Assembly: GCA_043743335.1 (NCBI GenBank)
Contig: JAYTWR010000083.1
Location: 1 to 64,000, forward strand
Length of the DNA: 64,000 nucleotides
Origin: UBA5216 sp043743335
GTDB lineage: Bacteria > Pseudomonadota > Gammaproteobacteria > Burkholderiales > SG8-41
Direction: 5' to 3'
Below the pieces are notes generated by a model. That model saw only the letters and a list, made by a program, of their open reading frames with translations, was not told the DNA's origin and made no database searches. The position numbers were made by a program, and so were the translations under genes. Numbering within the stretch: the first letter of the stretch is position 1; each line of letters opens with the position of its first letter. Below are positions 41,965 to 49,802 of this stretch, piece after piece.

Positions 41965-43397
41965 ACGGCGGCAACCTCTGGAACCTCTCGAACCCCTCGA
42001 TAACCGCCAAGCAGGCGTGGGCGCTCTACGCCTGTGCGGTGGCGAGTTCGATTCCGACACTGTGGTTTTATTTGGTGGGCGAAGAGGGCATTCTCGTCAT
42101 TTCGTCGCTGGAAATGGCGCAGCGCGGCGACTGGCTGCGCTTGTGGATGTACGGCACGAACGCAGTGCATGGCGTGTTCGCCAATGGGTTGGTGATTTTG
42201 CTGGCCAGCTGGGTGGGTTGGGAATATGCGCCGGGCGTGGTGCGGGCAATCATGATCGCGTCCACTGCGATCAGCGGTCTAATGGCGGCGTTGCTGGTGC
42301 AACGGCTGTATCGGGACGCTGCTTTGGCAGCGCTGGCGGCGGCAATTACGGTCACGTTCGGTGATATTTTGTTTTATCGTGGATGGCTAGGGTACCGCGA
42401 CCCGTTGCTGGGCATGTTGGTGTTCGGCGCGATATCGGCTTTGTGGCTGGCGGTGGCGGAACGCCGCGTGGCTTGGTTACTGGGTACTTTGTTGTTTGCA
42501 ACGGCCGGGTTTCTGACCAAGGGCTTGATTGCCTATCCGTTTGTCGGCGCTGCCGTGCTGGTATTCTTGGCGACGCGTGAGGGGCGCGCGGTTTTGCTGC
42601 GCCCGTTGCCTGTGTTGCTGGCAGCAGCGACGTTGATGGTGCCGTTTGCGTGGGCTTGGTGGGTCGGCGGTGACCAATCGCATAACACGCGTTTGACGGC
42701 GGAAATCGCTGACAAACTGTCGCCGCTGGGGGGGGCGACTTATCTCAAAACATTGGTGACTTACCCGCTGGAAACGGTGCTGCGATTATCACCGCTGTCG
42801 CTGCTGTTGCTGTGGTACCTGACACAGCAGCGGGCGTGGCGCGAAGTCATCGCGGATCACCGGCTGCGCTCGGCCCTGCTGATCGCCGCCATCGCTTATG
42901 TGCCGTTTTGGCTGGCACCGCAGAGTCATTTTCGCTATGTGCTGCCGGTGTTGCCGCTTTTGGCGCTGGCCAGCGCGGTGGTTTTGTGGCGACTCGGAGA
43001 AAACAAGACGCGTGTTGCGATGCGTTGGTTGTGGGGCGCGGTGGCGCTAAAACTGCTGGCCGCTACGGTGATTTTCCCGGTCTACCAACAGCGGGTGCGC
43101 GGCGAAAATTATGCGTTGACCGCTCGCGCCGTATTAACGCACACGGCGGGATATCCCCTCTATAGCGACGACACAACGGCGGCCGGATTATCGGTAACAG
43201 CTTACATGAACTTACTGCGTTTGCCGCAGGCGGTACTCACGTTTTCGCCAGCATCGTGGGAGAACGGTTTTACGATTTCAAATGTTGCGGCTGCCCCGGT
43301 TGGATCAACCAGCCGACTGGCGGCACGATATCCGCTCGGCGGCGACACGCTTTATTTGTATTGTCGGGGCGCGGCTTGCGCTGCGGCCCGGCCCTGA
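41961..43397 (+). CDS. Polytopic glycosyltransferase, GT39/ArnT-like
   Basis: This 478-residue membrane protein has about 10-12 helices. It begins with VASSIPTLWFYLVGEEGILV and SSLEMAQRGDWLRLWMYGTN (with the EE/E acidic residues expected in the first periplasmic loop of ArnT/PMT-like enzymes) and has a small C-terminal periplasmic domain. Such enzymes transfer a sugar from undecaprenyl phosphate to a lipid or glycan in the periplasm, completing the GT2-GtrA pathway. The start is GTG, overlapping the SGNH gene by 4 bases. The first residues (NLWNLSNPS) come from a 9-bp repeat. Confidence 0.85.
   Translation: MNGGNLWNLSNPSITAKQAWALYACAVASSIPTLWFYLVGEEGILVISSLEMAQRGDWLRLWMYGTNAVHGVFANGLVILLASWVGWEYAPGVVRAIMIASTAISGLMAALLVQRLYRDAALAALAAAITVTFGDILFYRGWLGYRDPLLGMLVFGAISALWLAVAERRVAWLLGTLLFATAGFLTKGLIAYPFVGAAVLVFLATREGRAVLLRPLPVLLAAATLMVPFAWAWWVGGDQSHNTRLTAEIADKLSPLGGATYLKTLVTYPLETVLRLSPLSLLLLWYLTQQRAWREVIADHRLRSALLIAAIAYVPFWLAPQSHFRYVLPVLPLLALASAVVLWRLGENKTRVAMRWLWGAVALKLLAATVIFPVYQQRVRGENYALTARAVLTHTAGYPLYSDDTTAAGLSVTAYMNLLRLPQAVLTFSPASWENGFTISNVAAAPVGSTSRLAARYPLGGDTLYLYCRGAACAAARP
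41973..41999 (+). repeat. 9-bp tandem repeat, three units
   Basis: AACCTCTGG, AACCTCTCG and AACCCCTCG encode NLWNLSNPS at the start of the glycosyltransferase. Confidence 0.75.
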
Positions 43398-43434
43398 CGC
43401 GTAACCCTCAGCCTTCAATCTTCAGTGCCGCCGA

Positions 43435-45864
43435 CTATACGTCGAGATTGCGCACACCCAGTGCGTTGGTCTCGATGAAATGCCGCCGCGGCTCGACGGC
43501 ATCACCCATGAGCGTGCTGAAGATTTCGTCGGCACCGATGGCGTCTTCGATTTGCGCTTTGAGCAAGCGGCGTACTTTCGGGTCCATGGTGGTTTCCCAC
43601 AGTTGCTCCGGGTTCATTTCACCCAAGCCTTTGTAGCGTTGCACGCTGACGCCACGCTGCGCTTCGTTCAGCACCCAATCGATGGCATCGCGGAACTCTT
43701 TTACCGGCTGCTGGTGCTCGCCAAACTTGACGTGTGCGCCGTCACCGAGCAATCCCTGCAAAACGGTCGCGGTCTTTTTGATTTGTGCGTAGTCGCCGCT
43801 GTTGACAAAATCAGCGTCAATGCGCGTGCGATGCTCGACGCCATGCTGTAACTTGTTGATTTGTATAATGAATTGTTCGGTCTTTTCGTCGTACGCTGCG
43901 GCCACTTTGATTTTGTCGGTCGTCACCAGGCTGGTGATGATTTTGGCGCTGCGGGTGGCGGCGGCTTCGCTGGACAGGTCTAGCTCGACAGGCTGTTGCA
44001 GCAACACATGCAGCACCGCCTCGTCGGCCCAACGACCGGCTCGCTCGATCACGGCTTCGGCGAGCAGGTAGTCTTTGGCGACCGCTTCTAGCGCGTCTTT
44101 AGTCAAGGCTTCCCCACCAGCGGTCGGATAGAGTTGTGCACCGGCGAGCGCCAGTTTGAGCAGGTACTGCTTGTGCTCGTGCTCGTCTTTCAGATAGCGC
44201 TCGGTCTTGCCGTGTTTCAGGCGATAGAGCGGCGGCTGCGCAATATAAATGTGGCCACGCTCGACCAGTTCGGGCATCTGGCGGTAGAAAAAAGTGAGCA
44301 ACAGCGTGCGGATGTGGGCACCGTCAACGTCAGCGTCGGTCATGATAATAATGCGGTGATAGCGCAGTTTGTCGGCGGAGTATTCGTCTTTGCCAATGCC
44401 CGTGCCTAACACGCTGATCAAGGTGGTGATTTCAGTGGAAGACAGAAGCTTATCGAAGCGCGCTTTTTCCACGTTCAAAATTTTGCCGCGCAAGGGCAGG
44501 ATCGCCTGAAACTTGCGATCGCGACCCTGCTTGGCCGAGCCGCCAGCGGAATCACCCTCGACCAGATACAGCTCACACAGCTTGGGATCGCGCTCCTGAC
44601 AATCTGCGAGTTTGCCGGTAAGCCCAAACGAATCCATGATGCCTTTACGCCGCGTGAGCTCGCGGGCTTTGCGGGCCGCTTCGCGCGCGCGCGCCGCATC
44701 GACGATTTTGCCGCAAATGACTTTGGCCTCGTTGGGCTTTTCGAGCAAAAACTCCATCAGCTTGGCGGCGACGACTTCTTCGACTGCCGGGCGGACTTCG
44801 GAGGACACCAGTTTTTCTTTGGTTTGTGACGAAAATTTGGGCTCCGGTACTTTGACCGATAGTACACAGGTCAGGCCTTCTTTCATGTCGTCGCCGGTGG
44901 TTTCGACTTTGGCTTTTTTTGCTAACTCGGTGTTGACGATGTAGCTATTGAGGGTACGCGTCATCGCTGCGCGCAAACCGGTCAAGTGCGTGCCGCCGTC
45001 ACGTTGCGGGATGTTGTTGGTGAAGCACTGTGTGGATTCCTGATAGGAATCGTTCCACTGCATGGCGACTTCCACGATGATGCCGTCTTTCTCGCCGGTG
45101 GCGTGAAAGATGGTTTGATGCAGCACACTTTTGCTGCGGTTCATGTACTCGACAAAGCCGCGTATACCACCGCTGAAGGCGAAGTTTTCTTCTTTGCCAG
45201 TACGTTGATCCAGCATGACGATTTTCACGCCGTGATTCAGGAACGACAGCTCACGCAGACGCTTGGCAAGAATGTCATGATGAAATTCGATTTTGCCGAA
45301 CACTTCGGTGCTGGACATGAAATGCACTTCGGTACCGCGGCGTTCGCTTTTGCCGGTAGATTTCAACGGCGCCACGGCTACACCATCGCGAAACTCCATT
45401 TGATGGGTTTTGCCGTCACGGCGTATGGTCAAACGCAGCCACTCGGACAACGCATTGACCACGGATACGCCAACGCCATGTAGGCCACCGGATATTTTGT
45501 AGGAGTTGCTGTCGAATTTGCCGCCAGCGTGTAGCTCGGTCATGACGACTTCAGCGGTGGAACGGTTTAACTCGTCTTCGGGATGAATGCCGGTCGGTAT
45601 GCCGCGACCATTGTCGGCCACGCTAATGGAGTTGTCGGTGTGGATGGTGATGGTGATTTCATTGCAATAACCGGCCAAGGCTTCATCGATGGCATTGTCG
45701 ACGACTTCGAACACCATGTGATGCAGACCGGAACCATCACTGGTGTCGCCGATATACATGCCTGGGCGTTTACGCACAGCCTCTAAGCCTTTAAGCATTT
45801 TAATACTAGACGAATCGTAGTCGCTGGCGTCCTTGATGTCTTTTGAATCCTTGTTCTCTGCCAT
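43435..45864 (-). CDS. gyrB: DNA gyrase subunit B
   Basis: This 809-residue type II topoisomerase ATPase subunit has the GHKL ATPase (AVRKRPGMYIGDTSDGSGLH, DNGRGIPTGIHPEDELN), transducer, TOPRIM (LVEGDSAGGSAKQGRDRKFQ, IIMTDADVDGAHIRTLLLTF) and C-terminal GyrA-contact domain (YKGLGEMNPEQLWETTMDP). I chose the start at 45864, giving MAENKDSKD and then the conserved KGLEAVRKRPGMY. The frame is open further upstream but is not GyrB-like. It lies 65 bp after dnaN in a dnaA-dnaN-gyrB run. Confidence 0.98.
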   Translation of the reverse strand: MAENKDSKDIKDASDYDSSSIKMLKGLEAVRKRPGMYIGDTSDGSGLHHMVFEVVDNAIDEALAGYCNEITITIHTDNSISVADNGRGIPTGIHPEDELNRSTAEVVMTELHAGGKFDSNSYKISGGLHGVGVSVVNALSEWLRLTIRRDGKTHQMEFRDGVAVAPLKSTGKSERRGTEVHFMSSTEVFGKIEFHHDILAKRLRELSFLNHGVKIVMLDQRTGKEENFAFSGGIRGFVEYMNRSKSVLHQTIFHATGEKDGIIVEVAMQWNDSYQESTQCFTNNIPQRDGGTHLTGLRAAMTRTLNSYIVNTELAKKAKVETTGDDMKEGLTCVLSVKVPEPKFSSQTKEKLVSSEVRPAVEEVVAAKLMEFLLEKPNEAKVICGKIVDAARAREAARKARELTRRKGIMDSFGLTGKLADCQERDPKLCELYLVEGDSAGGSAKQGRDRKFQAILPLRGKILNVEKARFDKLLSSTEITTLISVLGTGIGKDEYSADKLRYHRIIIMTDADVDGAHIRTLLLTFFYRQMPELVERGHIYIAQPPLYRLKHGKTERYLKDEHEHKQYLLKLALAGAQLYPTAGGEALTKDALEAVAKDYLLAEAVIERAGRWADEAVLHVLLQQPVELDLSSEAAATRSAKIITSLVTTDKIKVAAAYDEKTEQFIIQINKLQHGVEHRTRIDADFVNSGDYAQIKKTATVLQGLLGDGAHVKFGEHQQPVKEFRDAIDWVLNEAQRGVSVQRYKGLGEMNPEQLWETTMDPKVRRLLKAQIEDAIGADEIFSTLMGDAVEPRRHFIETNALGVRNLDV
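43848..43868 (+). repeat. Dispersed AT-rich motif inside gyrB
   Basis: GTAACTTGTTGATTTGTATA is complementary to the codons for IIQINKLQ in the insert region of GyrB. It is an AT-rich pocket within GC-rich sequence. Confidence 0.6.
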
Positions 45865-45929
45865 GGGGTGCTTTTCTTTTTGTTGATTCTGTAAAGGGTG
45901 ATGATGCGTAATTTCGATAGATGCGCGGG

Positions 45930-47039
45930 TTAGATGCGCATAGGCATTACGACATAACGAAAGTCGTCGCGACCCGGCAGGGTAATGAGCATGCTGCTGT
46001 TGGCATCGCCGAAGGAGCATTCGAGGTTGTCGGTTGATACATGGTTGAGTACGTCAAGTAGATAAGTGATGTTGAAGCCGACATCCAGCGCGTCACCAGT
46101 GTAGGTTACCTCGAGCTCTTCTTGGGCTTCTTCCTGTTCGGTATTGGTACAGGAAATGCGCAGGCTGTTGTCGCTCAATAACCAGCGCACGCCACGGATT
46201 TTTTCGTTCGATAATATCGCGGCTCTTTGCAGGGATTGTTGCAGGGTTTGGCGATCAAGAATGATAGTTTTGTTGTAATTGACTGGGATGACGCGGGTGT
46301 AGTCGGGAAACTTTCCGTCGATAATTTTGGTGACGAGTTCGCTGTTGCCATAGCGAAAACGCACTTGCGCGGCGTATAGCTCGATTTGCACGTCAGCGTC
46401 GCCGGTACCCAGTTGACGCGACAATTCGAGCACGGCTTTGCGCGGCAAAATCACTTCGCGCTTTTCATGGGCGTCCGGCAAGGTACCTTCGGCGTAGCTT
46501 AAGCGATGGCCGTCGGTGGCTATGACTTTGATTTTGGTGCCGTCCAAAACCAACAGCAAGCCGTTAAGGTAGTAACGGATATCTTGTTGTGCCATGGCAA
46601 ACAACACCAGAGACAACAGGTCTTGCAGCAATTTTTGCGGGACAGTGAATTTGGCCAGCATTTCACCCGCTTCAGCCATTTTCGGAAAATCGTTGGCTGG
46701 CATGGTCTGTAAATTAAAGCGGCTTTTGCCGGCTTTAAGTAGCACTTTATTGGCTTGTAAATCGAGCGTGGTATCTGCGCCGTTGGGCAGGGAGCGCAGG
46801 ATGTCTTGAAGCTTGCGTGCGGATACGGTCAGGCTTTGTTCTTCAGTGATAGCGTCGGCGATGTCGCAGCGGGTGGTTATTTGGATTTCGAGATCGGTTG
46901 CAATCAGGTTCAGTGTGGTTTTCTTGCGTTCAATCAAGACGTTAGACAAGATGGGCAGGGTGTGCCGTTTTTCGACAATACCGGTAACCGCTTGTAGCGG
47001 CGTCAACAAAGCGTCTTTGTCTATTTGTAGTAGTTTCAT
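45930..47039 (-). CDS. dnaN: DNA polymerase III beta clamp
   Basis: DnaN is the ring-shaped processivity factor, dimeric, with three similar domains per chain. The 369-residue length is standard. It starts MKLLQIDKDALLTPLQAVTG with IVEKRHTLPILSNVLIE, has YYLNGLLLVLDGTKIKVIAT and DGHRLSYAE in the middle, and ends with YVVMPMRI, the C-terminal clamp signature. It lies 190 bp downstream of dnaA. Confidence 0.98.
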   Translation of the reverse strand: MKLLQIDKDALLTPLQAVTGIVEKRHTLPILSNVLIERKKTTLNLIATDLEIQITTRCDIADAITEEQSLTVSARKLQDILRSLPNGADTTLDLQANKVLLKAGKSRFNLQTMPANDFPKMAEAGEMLAKFTVPQKLLQDLLSLVLFAMAQQDIRYYLNGLLLVLDGTKIKVIATDGHRLSYAEGTLPDAHEKREVILPRKAVLELSRQLGTGDADVQIELYAAQVRFRYGNSELVTKIIDGKFPDYTRVIPVNYNKTIILDRQTLQQSLQRAAILSNEKIRGVRWLLSDNSLRISCTNTEQEEAQEELEVTYTGDALDVGFNITYLLDVLNHVSTDNLECSFGDANSSMLITLPGRDDFRYVVMPMRI

Positions 47040-47082
47040 GATTTAAATCTCTATAGAACTAGTAATAAGCAAGGTTACTGTC

Positions 47083-47091
47083 TGTGGATAA
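47083..47091 (-). promoter_or_regulatory. DnaA box
   Basis: TGTGGATAA is the perfect complement of TTATCCACA. Confidence 0.85.
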
Positions 47092-47102
47092 CTATAAAAA
47101 CA

Positions 47103-47122
47103 CTTTAAAATCAATTAGTTAA
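47103..47122 (-). repeat. Dispersed AT-rich 20-mer
   Basis: The minus strand reads TTAACTAATTGATTTTAAAG, within the dnaA-dnaN spacer and 11 bp from a DnaA box. Confidence 0.85.
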
Positions 47123-47215
47123 TGAGTATATTGGGTGCGGGATAAGTCAGCGAAATGCGTTGCATACATTGTTCATGGATTTAAGAAAAAACACATCGGG
47201 TTAGTTACTCACAAT

Positions 47216-47224
47216 TTATCCACA
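47216..47224 (+). promoter_or_regulatory. DnaA box
   Basis: A perfect TTATCCACA lies 5 bp beyond the dnaA stop codon. Confidence 0.85.
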
Positions 47225-47229
47225 GCATA

Positions 47230-48618
47230 TCAACAACGCAACACTTTGAGTAAAGAAGAGATATCCCGGCTGATATCGCCATTGGTGGTTTTCAAATCGG
47301 TAATCTTGCGACAGGCGTGTAAGACAGTGGTGTGATCGCGGCCGCCAAAAGCATCACCGATGTCGGGCAAACTGAGTTGGGTAAGTTCTTTGGCCAGCGC
47401 CATAGCCACTTGACGCGGCCGGGCAATGGCACGCGTGCGTTTCTTGGAATACATTTCAGACACTTTGATCTTGTAGTAATCCGCCACCGTCTTTTGAATG
47501 TTTTCTATGGATATCTGACGGTTTTGTACGGCCAGTAAATCGCGTAATGCTTCACGGCAAAGATCGACAGATATGGCGTGGCCGGTGAAGCGGGCATACG
47601 CCAATATGCGTTTGAGGCCGCCTTCCAGTTCGCGCACATTGGATTGAATGTGCTTGGCGAGAAAGAATGCAGCGTCTTCAGGCAGCTTGACCGCTTCGAG
47701 CTCGGCTTTTTTGAGCAGAATGGCCACACGCATTTCTAATTCAGGGGGCTCGACCGCGACAGTAAGGCCCCAGCCAAAACGTGAAATCAGGCGGTTTTCC
47801 ATACCGGTGATTTCTTTGGGGTAGGTGTCGCAGGTAATCACGACCTGTTTGTGGGATTCAATCAGCGCATTAAAAGCGTAAAAGAATTCTTCCTGCGTGC
47901 GGTTTTTACCACTAAAAAACTGGATATCGTCCACCAACAGCATATCCAGCGAATGGTAATAACGCTTGAAATCGTCGAAAGCCTTATGCTGATAGGCGCG
48001 CACTACGTCGGACACATATTGTTCCGCGTGGATGTAGCGCACCTTGCCTTGCGGATGATGTTCGCGAAAATAATTGCCGATGGCGTGCGCCAAGTGTGTT
48101 TTACCCAGCCCTACGCCGCCATAAATAAAGAGCGGGTTATACGCAGTGCCCGCTTTTTCAGCGACTTGTGCGGCCGCGGCGCGAGCGAGTTCGTTGGCCT
48201 TGCCAGTAACAAAACGCTCAAAGGTGAATGCCGGGTTGAGGCGCGCAAGATCTCGCGGCAATACCGTGGGCTTGGCTGCTGCGACGGCGGGCGCTCGGAC
48301 AGTTTGAGCAGCGATGGTGGGTGCAGTACCTGACGCCCTTTCTGAAGCGACAGAATAACGATCCGGCGCGACGAGCGCTTTATCCGCTAACAATAGGTTT
48401 ATGGCTACAGCTTTGCCGGCCTGCGCTTGAGCGAGTTCGTGGATACGCGAGAGAAACTTGTCGCGGATCCACTGCAGGACAAAACGGTTCGGGGCAACGA
48501 TCGTAATGTCGCCGACTTCGTTGACCTCAACCGCCAACGGTTTAATCCATGTGATGAATTGTTGTGCGGGGAGTTCTTTTTCAAACTGCGACAGACAATC
48601 ACGCCAAAAAGTGTTCAT
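47230..48618 (-). CDS. dnaA: Chromosomal replication initiator DnaA
   Basis: DnaA binds DnaA boxes and opens the origin. The 462-residue protein has an N-terminal domain I (FWRDCLSQFEKELPAQQFIT), a low-complexity linker (about 80-130), and AAA+ Walker A GGVGLGKTHLAHAIG. Walker B is LLVDDIQFFSGK, and the C-terminal DNA-binding helix-turn-helix ends in the signature GDAFGGRDHTTVLHACRKI. It diverges from rpmH across 550 bp. Confidence 0.98.
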   Translation of the reverse strand: MNTFWRDCLSQFEKELPAQQFITWIKPLAVEVNEVGDITIVAPNRFVLQWIRDKFLSRIHELAQAQAGKAVAINLLLADKALVAPDRYSVASERASGTAPTIAAQTVRAPAVAAAKPTVLPRDLARLNPAFTFERFVTGKANELARAAAAQVAEKAGTAYNPLFIYGGVGLGKTHLAHAIGNYFREHHPQGKVRYIHAEQYVSDVVRAYQHKAFDDFKRYYHSLDMLLVDDIQFFSGKNRTQEEFFYAFNALIESHKQVVITCDTYPKEITGMENRLISRFGWGLTVAVEPPELEMRVAILLKKAELEAVKLPEDAAFFLAKHIQSNVRELEGGLKRILAYARFTGHAISVDLCREALRDLLAVQNRQISIENIQKTVADYYKIKVSEMYSKKRTRAIARPRQVAMALAKELTQLSLPDIGDAFGGRDHTTVLHACRKITDLKTTNGDISRDISSLLKVLRC

Positions 48619-48846
48619 GGTTTACGGGGAGTCAGCAAACACTTGGGTAGCGGATCGTCGAGAAGTTTAGCGTTCGAGTGGTCGGTTTCTGCAGCGGCGG
48701 ACGAAGCAGAGGAAGCCGGACAGAAAAACAGAGGCGAGAAGCACGTGAGAAGCACACGAAACTAATGCAACCCAAAACGGCAAAACACAAAGGCTGTCAC
48801 CGAACACACCCGTGACTGAACGCAATTTTACGTGGTTTGAAGCGAG

Positions 48847-48855
48847 TTATCCACA
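48847..48855 (+). promoter_or_regulatory. DnaA box
   Basis: A perfect TTATCCACA lies upstream of dnaA; it could serve the origin or dnaA autoregulation. Confidence 0.85.
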
Positions 48856-48970
48856 AGGGTTTTGCCCTGTGAATTTGCGGGGTGAAACAGGTAGCGGTTC
48901 TGGTACGCCATCGGAGAACCTTCCAGCAGTTAACCCGCGTAGTCGTAGACGCTGGCCAGCGTTGTTTTTA

Positions 48971-49000
48971 TTGACAAATAACACCAAAATAAGGTGTAAT
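48971..49000 (+). promoter_or_regulatory. Sigma-70 promoter for rpmH-rnpA
   Basis: TTGACA and TGTAAT are separated by 18 bp, about 170 bp before rpmH. The TTGACA is the end of a motif-like TTGTTTTTATTGACA. Confidence 0.65.
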
Positions 49001-49168
49001 CACCGGTTTTCTCTGAGCCAAAAGCACAGGGCGCAATACTCGGCTCGGCTCGGCGCTGGGCGCGCGTCACCAGCGGACGGCTATGGTGCTTTGCACACCC
49101 AGTGTGCGAGGGGTGTAGAGAAAAGCCCGAAGAAAGCACTTCATTTTGATAGACAGGATAATTTCGCC

Positions 49169-49303
49169 ATGAAAAGAACCTTCCAACCATCCAAGATTAA
49201 ACGCGCCCGCACGCACGGTTTCCGTGCCCGCATGAAAACGGCCGGTGGCCGCGCTGTCATCCGCGCCCGCCGGGCCAAAGGTCGCGCCGTATTGTCAGCC
49301 TGA
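49169..49303 (+). CDS. rpmH: 50S ribosomal protein L34
   Basis: At 44 residues, highly basic, MKRTFQPSKIKRARTHGFRA then RMKTAGGRAVIRARRAKGRA is the invariant L34 sequence. L34 is part of the large ribosomal subunit. AGGATA precedes the ATG. It begins the rpmH-rnpA-yidC-trmE run. Confidence 0.99.
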   Translation: MKRTFQPSKIKRARTHGFRARMKTAGGRAVIRARRAKGRAVLSA

Positions 49304-49330
49304 CATGGGTTACGGTGGTGGTCGCTGGAT

Positions 49331-49356
49331 GTAACATAAGCTATTGTTTTTATTGA
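49331..49356 (+). repeat. Dispersed AT-rich motif upstream of rnpA, with a 5-base insertion
   Basis: GTAAC, then ATAAG, then CTATTGTTTTTATTGA: the motif halves are split by five bases. It covers the gap and possible start codons of rnpA. Confidence 0.65.
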
Positions 49357-49361
49357 TAATA

Positions 49362-49760
49362 GTGGAACAAAAGATACGGCTGTCGTGGGCTAAACCGCAT
49401 CCTCGCAAGCTGACAAAGGCCGGCGAATTCAAAGCCGTGCTGGCAGCGGAAGGTCGGCTGTCAGGAAAAAATTTTCTTCTACGAGCGGGCGTAAATGCGC
49501 TACCAGCGGCACGGCTGGGCTTGATCGCGAGCCGCAAAGCGTCAAAACGGGCCGTGGACCGTAACCGCGGTAAACGCTTGGCGCGCGAAGCTTTCAGAGC
49601 CGCGCGCAGTACGCTGCCGGCGGTGGATATGGTGGTGCAGCTAAAGAATGATTTGCGCAATTCCGGCAACGGGGCATTGCGCCAAGAGTTGGAGCGTTTG
49701 CTGCGTGATTTGGGCGCGCGTTTTGGCGACCGGCCGCGCGGTGGCACCAGCGCAAGCTAA
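49362..49760 (+). CDS. rnpA: Ribonuclease P protein component
   Basis: RnpA is the basic protein subunit of RNase P, which trims tRNA 5' ends. About 132 residues with KLTKAGEFKAVLAAEGRLSG, RLGLIASRKASKRAVDRNRG and the RNR motif KRLAREAFR are diagnostic. The start is uncertain. GTG at 49362 gives MEQKIRLSWAK, whereas a TTG at 49344 inside the AT-rich motif would add six hydrophobic residues. The expected small gene yidD between rnpA and yidC is absent (42-bp gap). Confidence 0.92.
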   Translation: MEQKIRLSWAKPHPRKLTKAGEFKAVLAAEGRLSGKNFLLRAGVNALPAARLGLIASRKASKRAVDRNRGKRLAREAFRAARSTLPAVDMVVQLKNDLRNSGNGALRQELERLLRDLGARFGDRPRGGTSAS

Positions 49761-49802
49761 CGATAAACGATAAACAATAAAAGATCGCGAATAAGCAAGA
49801 CC

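Larger units (their letters stand above)
47040..47229. other. AT-rich dnaA-dnaN spacer with two DnaA boxes: candidate origin element
   Basis: This spacer is strikingly AT-rich for the region. It has perfect 9-mer DnaA boxes in opposite orientation near its two ends (47083-47091 and 47216-47224), a copy of the dispersed AT-rich motif, and an A-rich TTTAAGAAAAAA run (about 47180-47191). It could be the replication origin, its unwinding element, or only a regulatory region for dnaN. Confidence 0.5.
48619..49168. other. dnaA-rpmH intergenic region, possible oriC
   Basis: This 550-bp gene-free region separates the divergent dnaA and rpmH genes. It holds one perfect DnaA box (48847-48855), a strong promoter for rpmH (48971-49000), a partial AT-rich motif at about 48961-48975, and a GCACAC/GTGTGC hairpin (49093-49107) in the rpmH leader. 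Only one exact box was seen, so this alone does not prove it is the origin. Confidence 0.55.
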
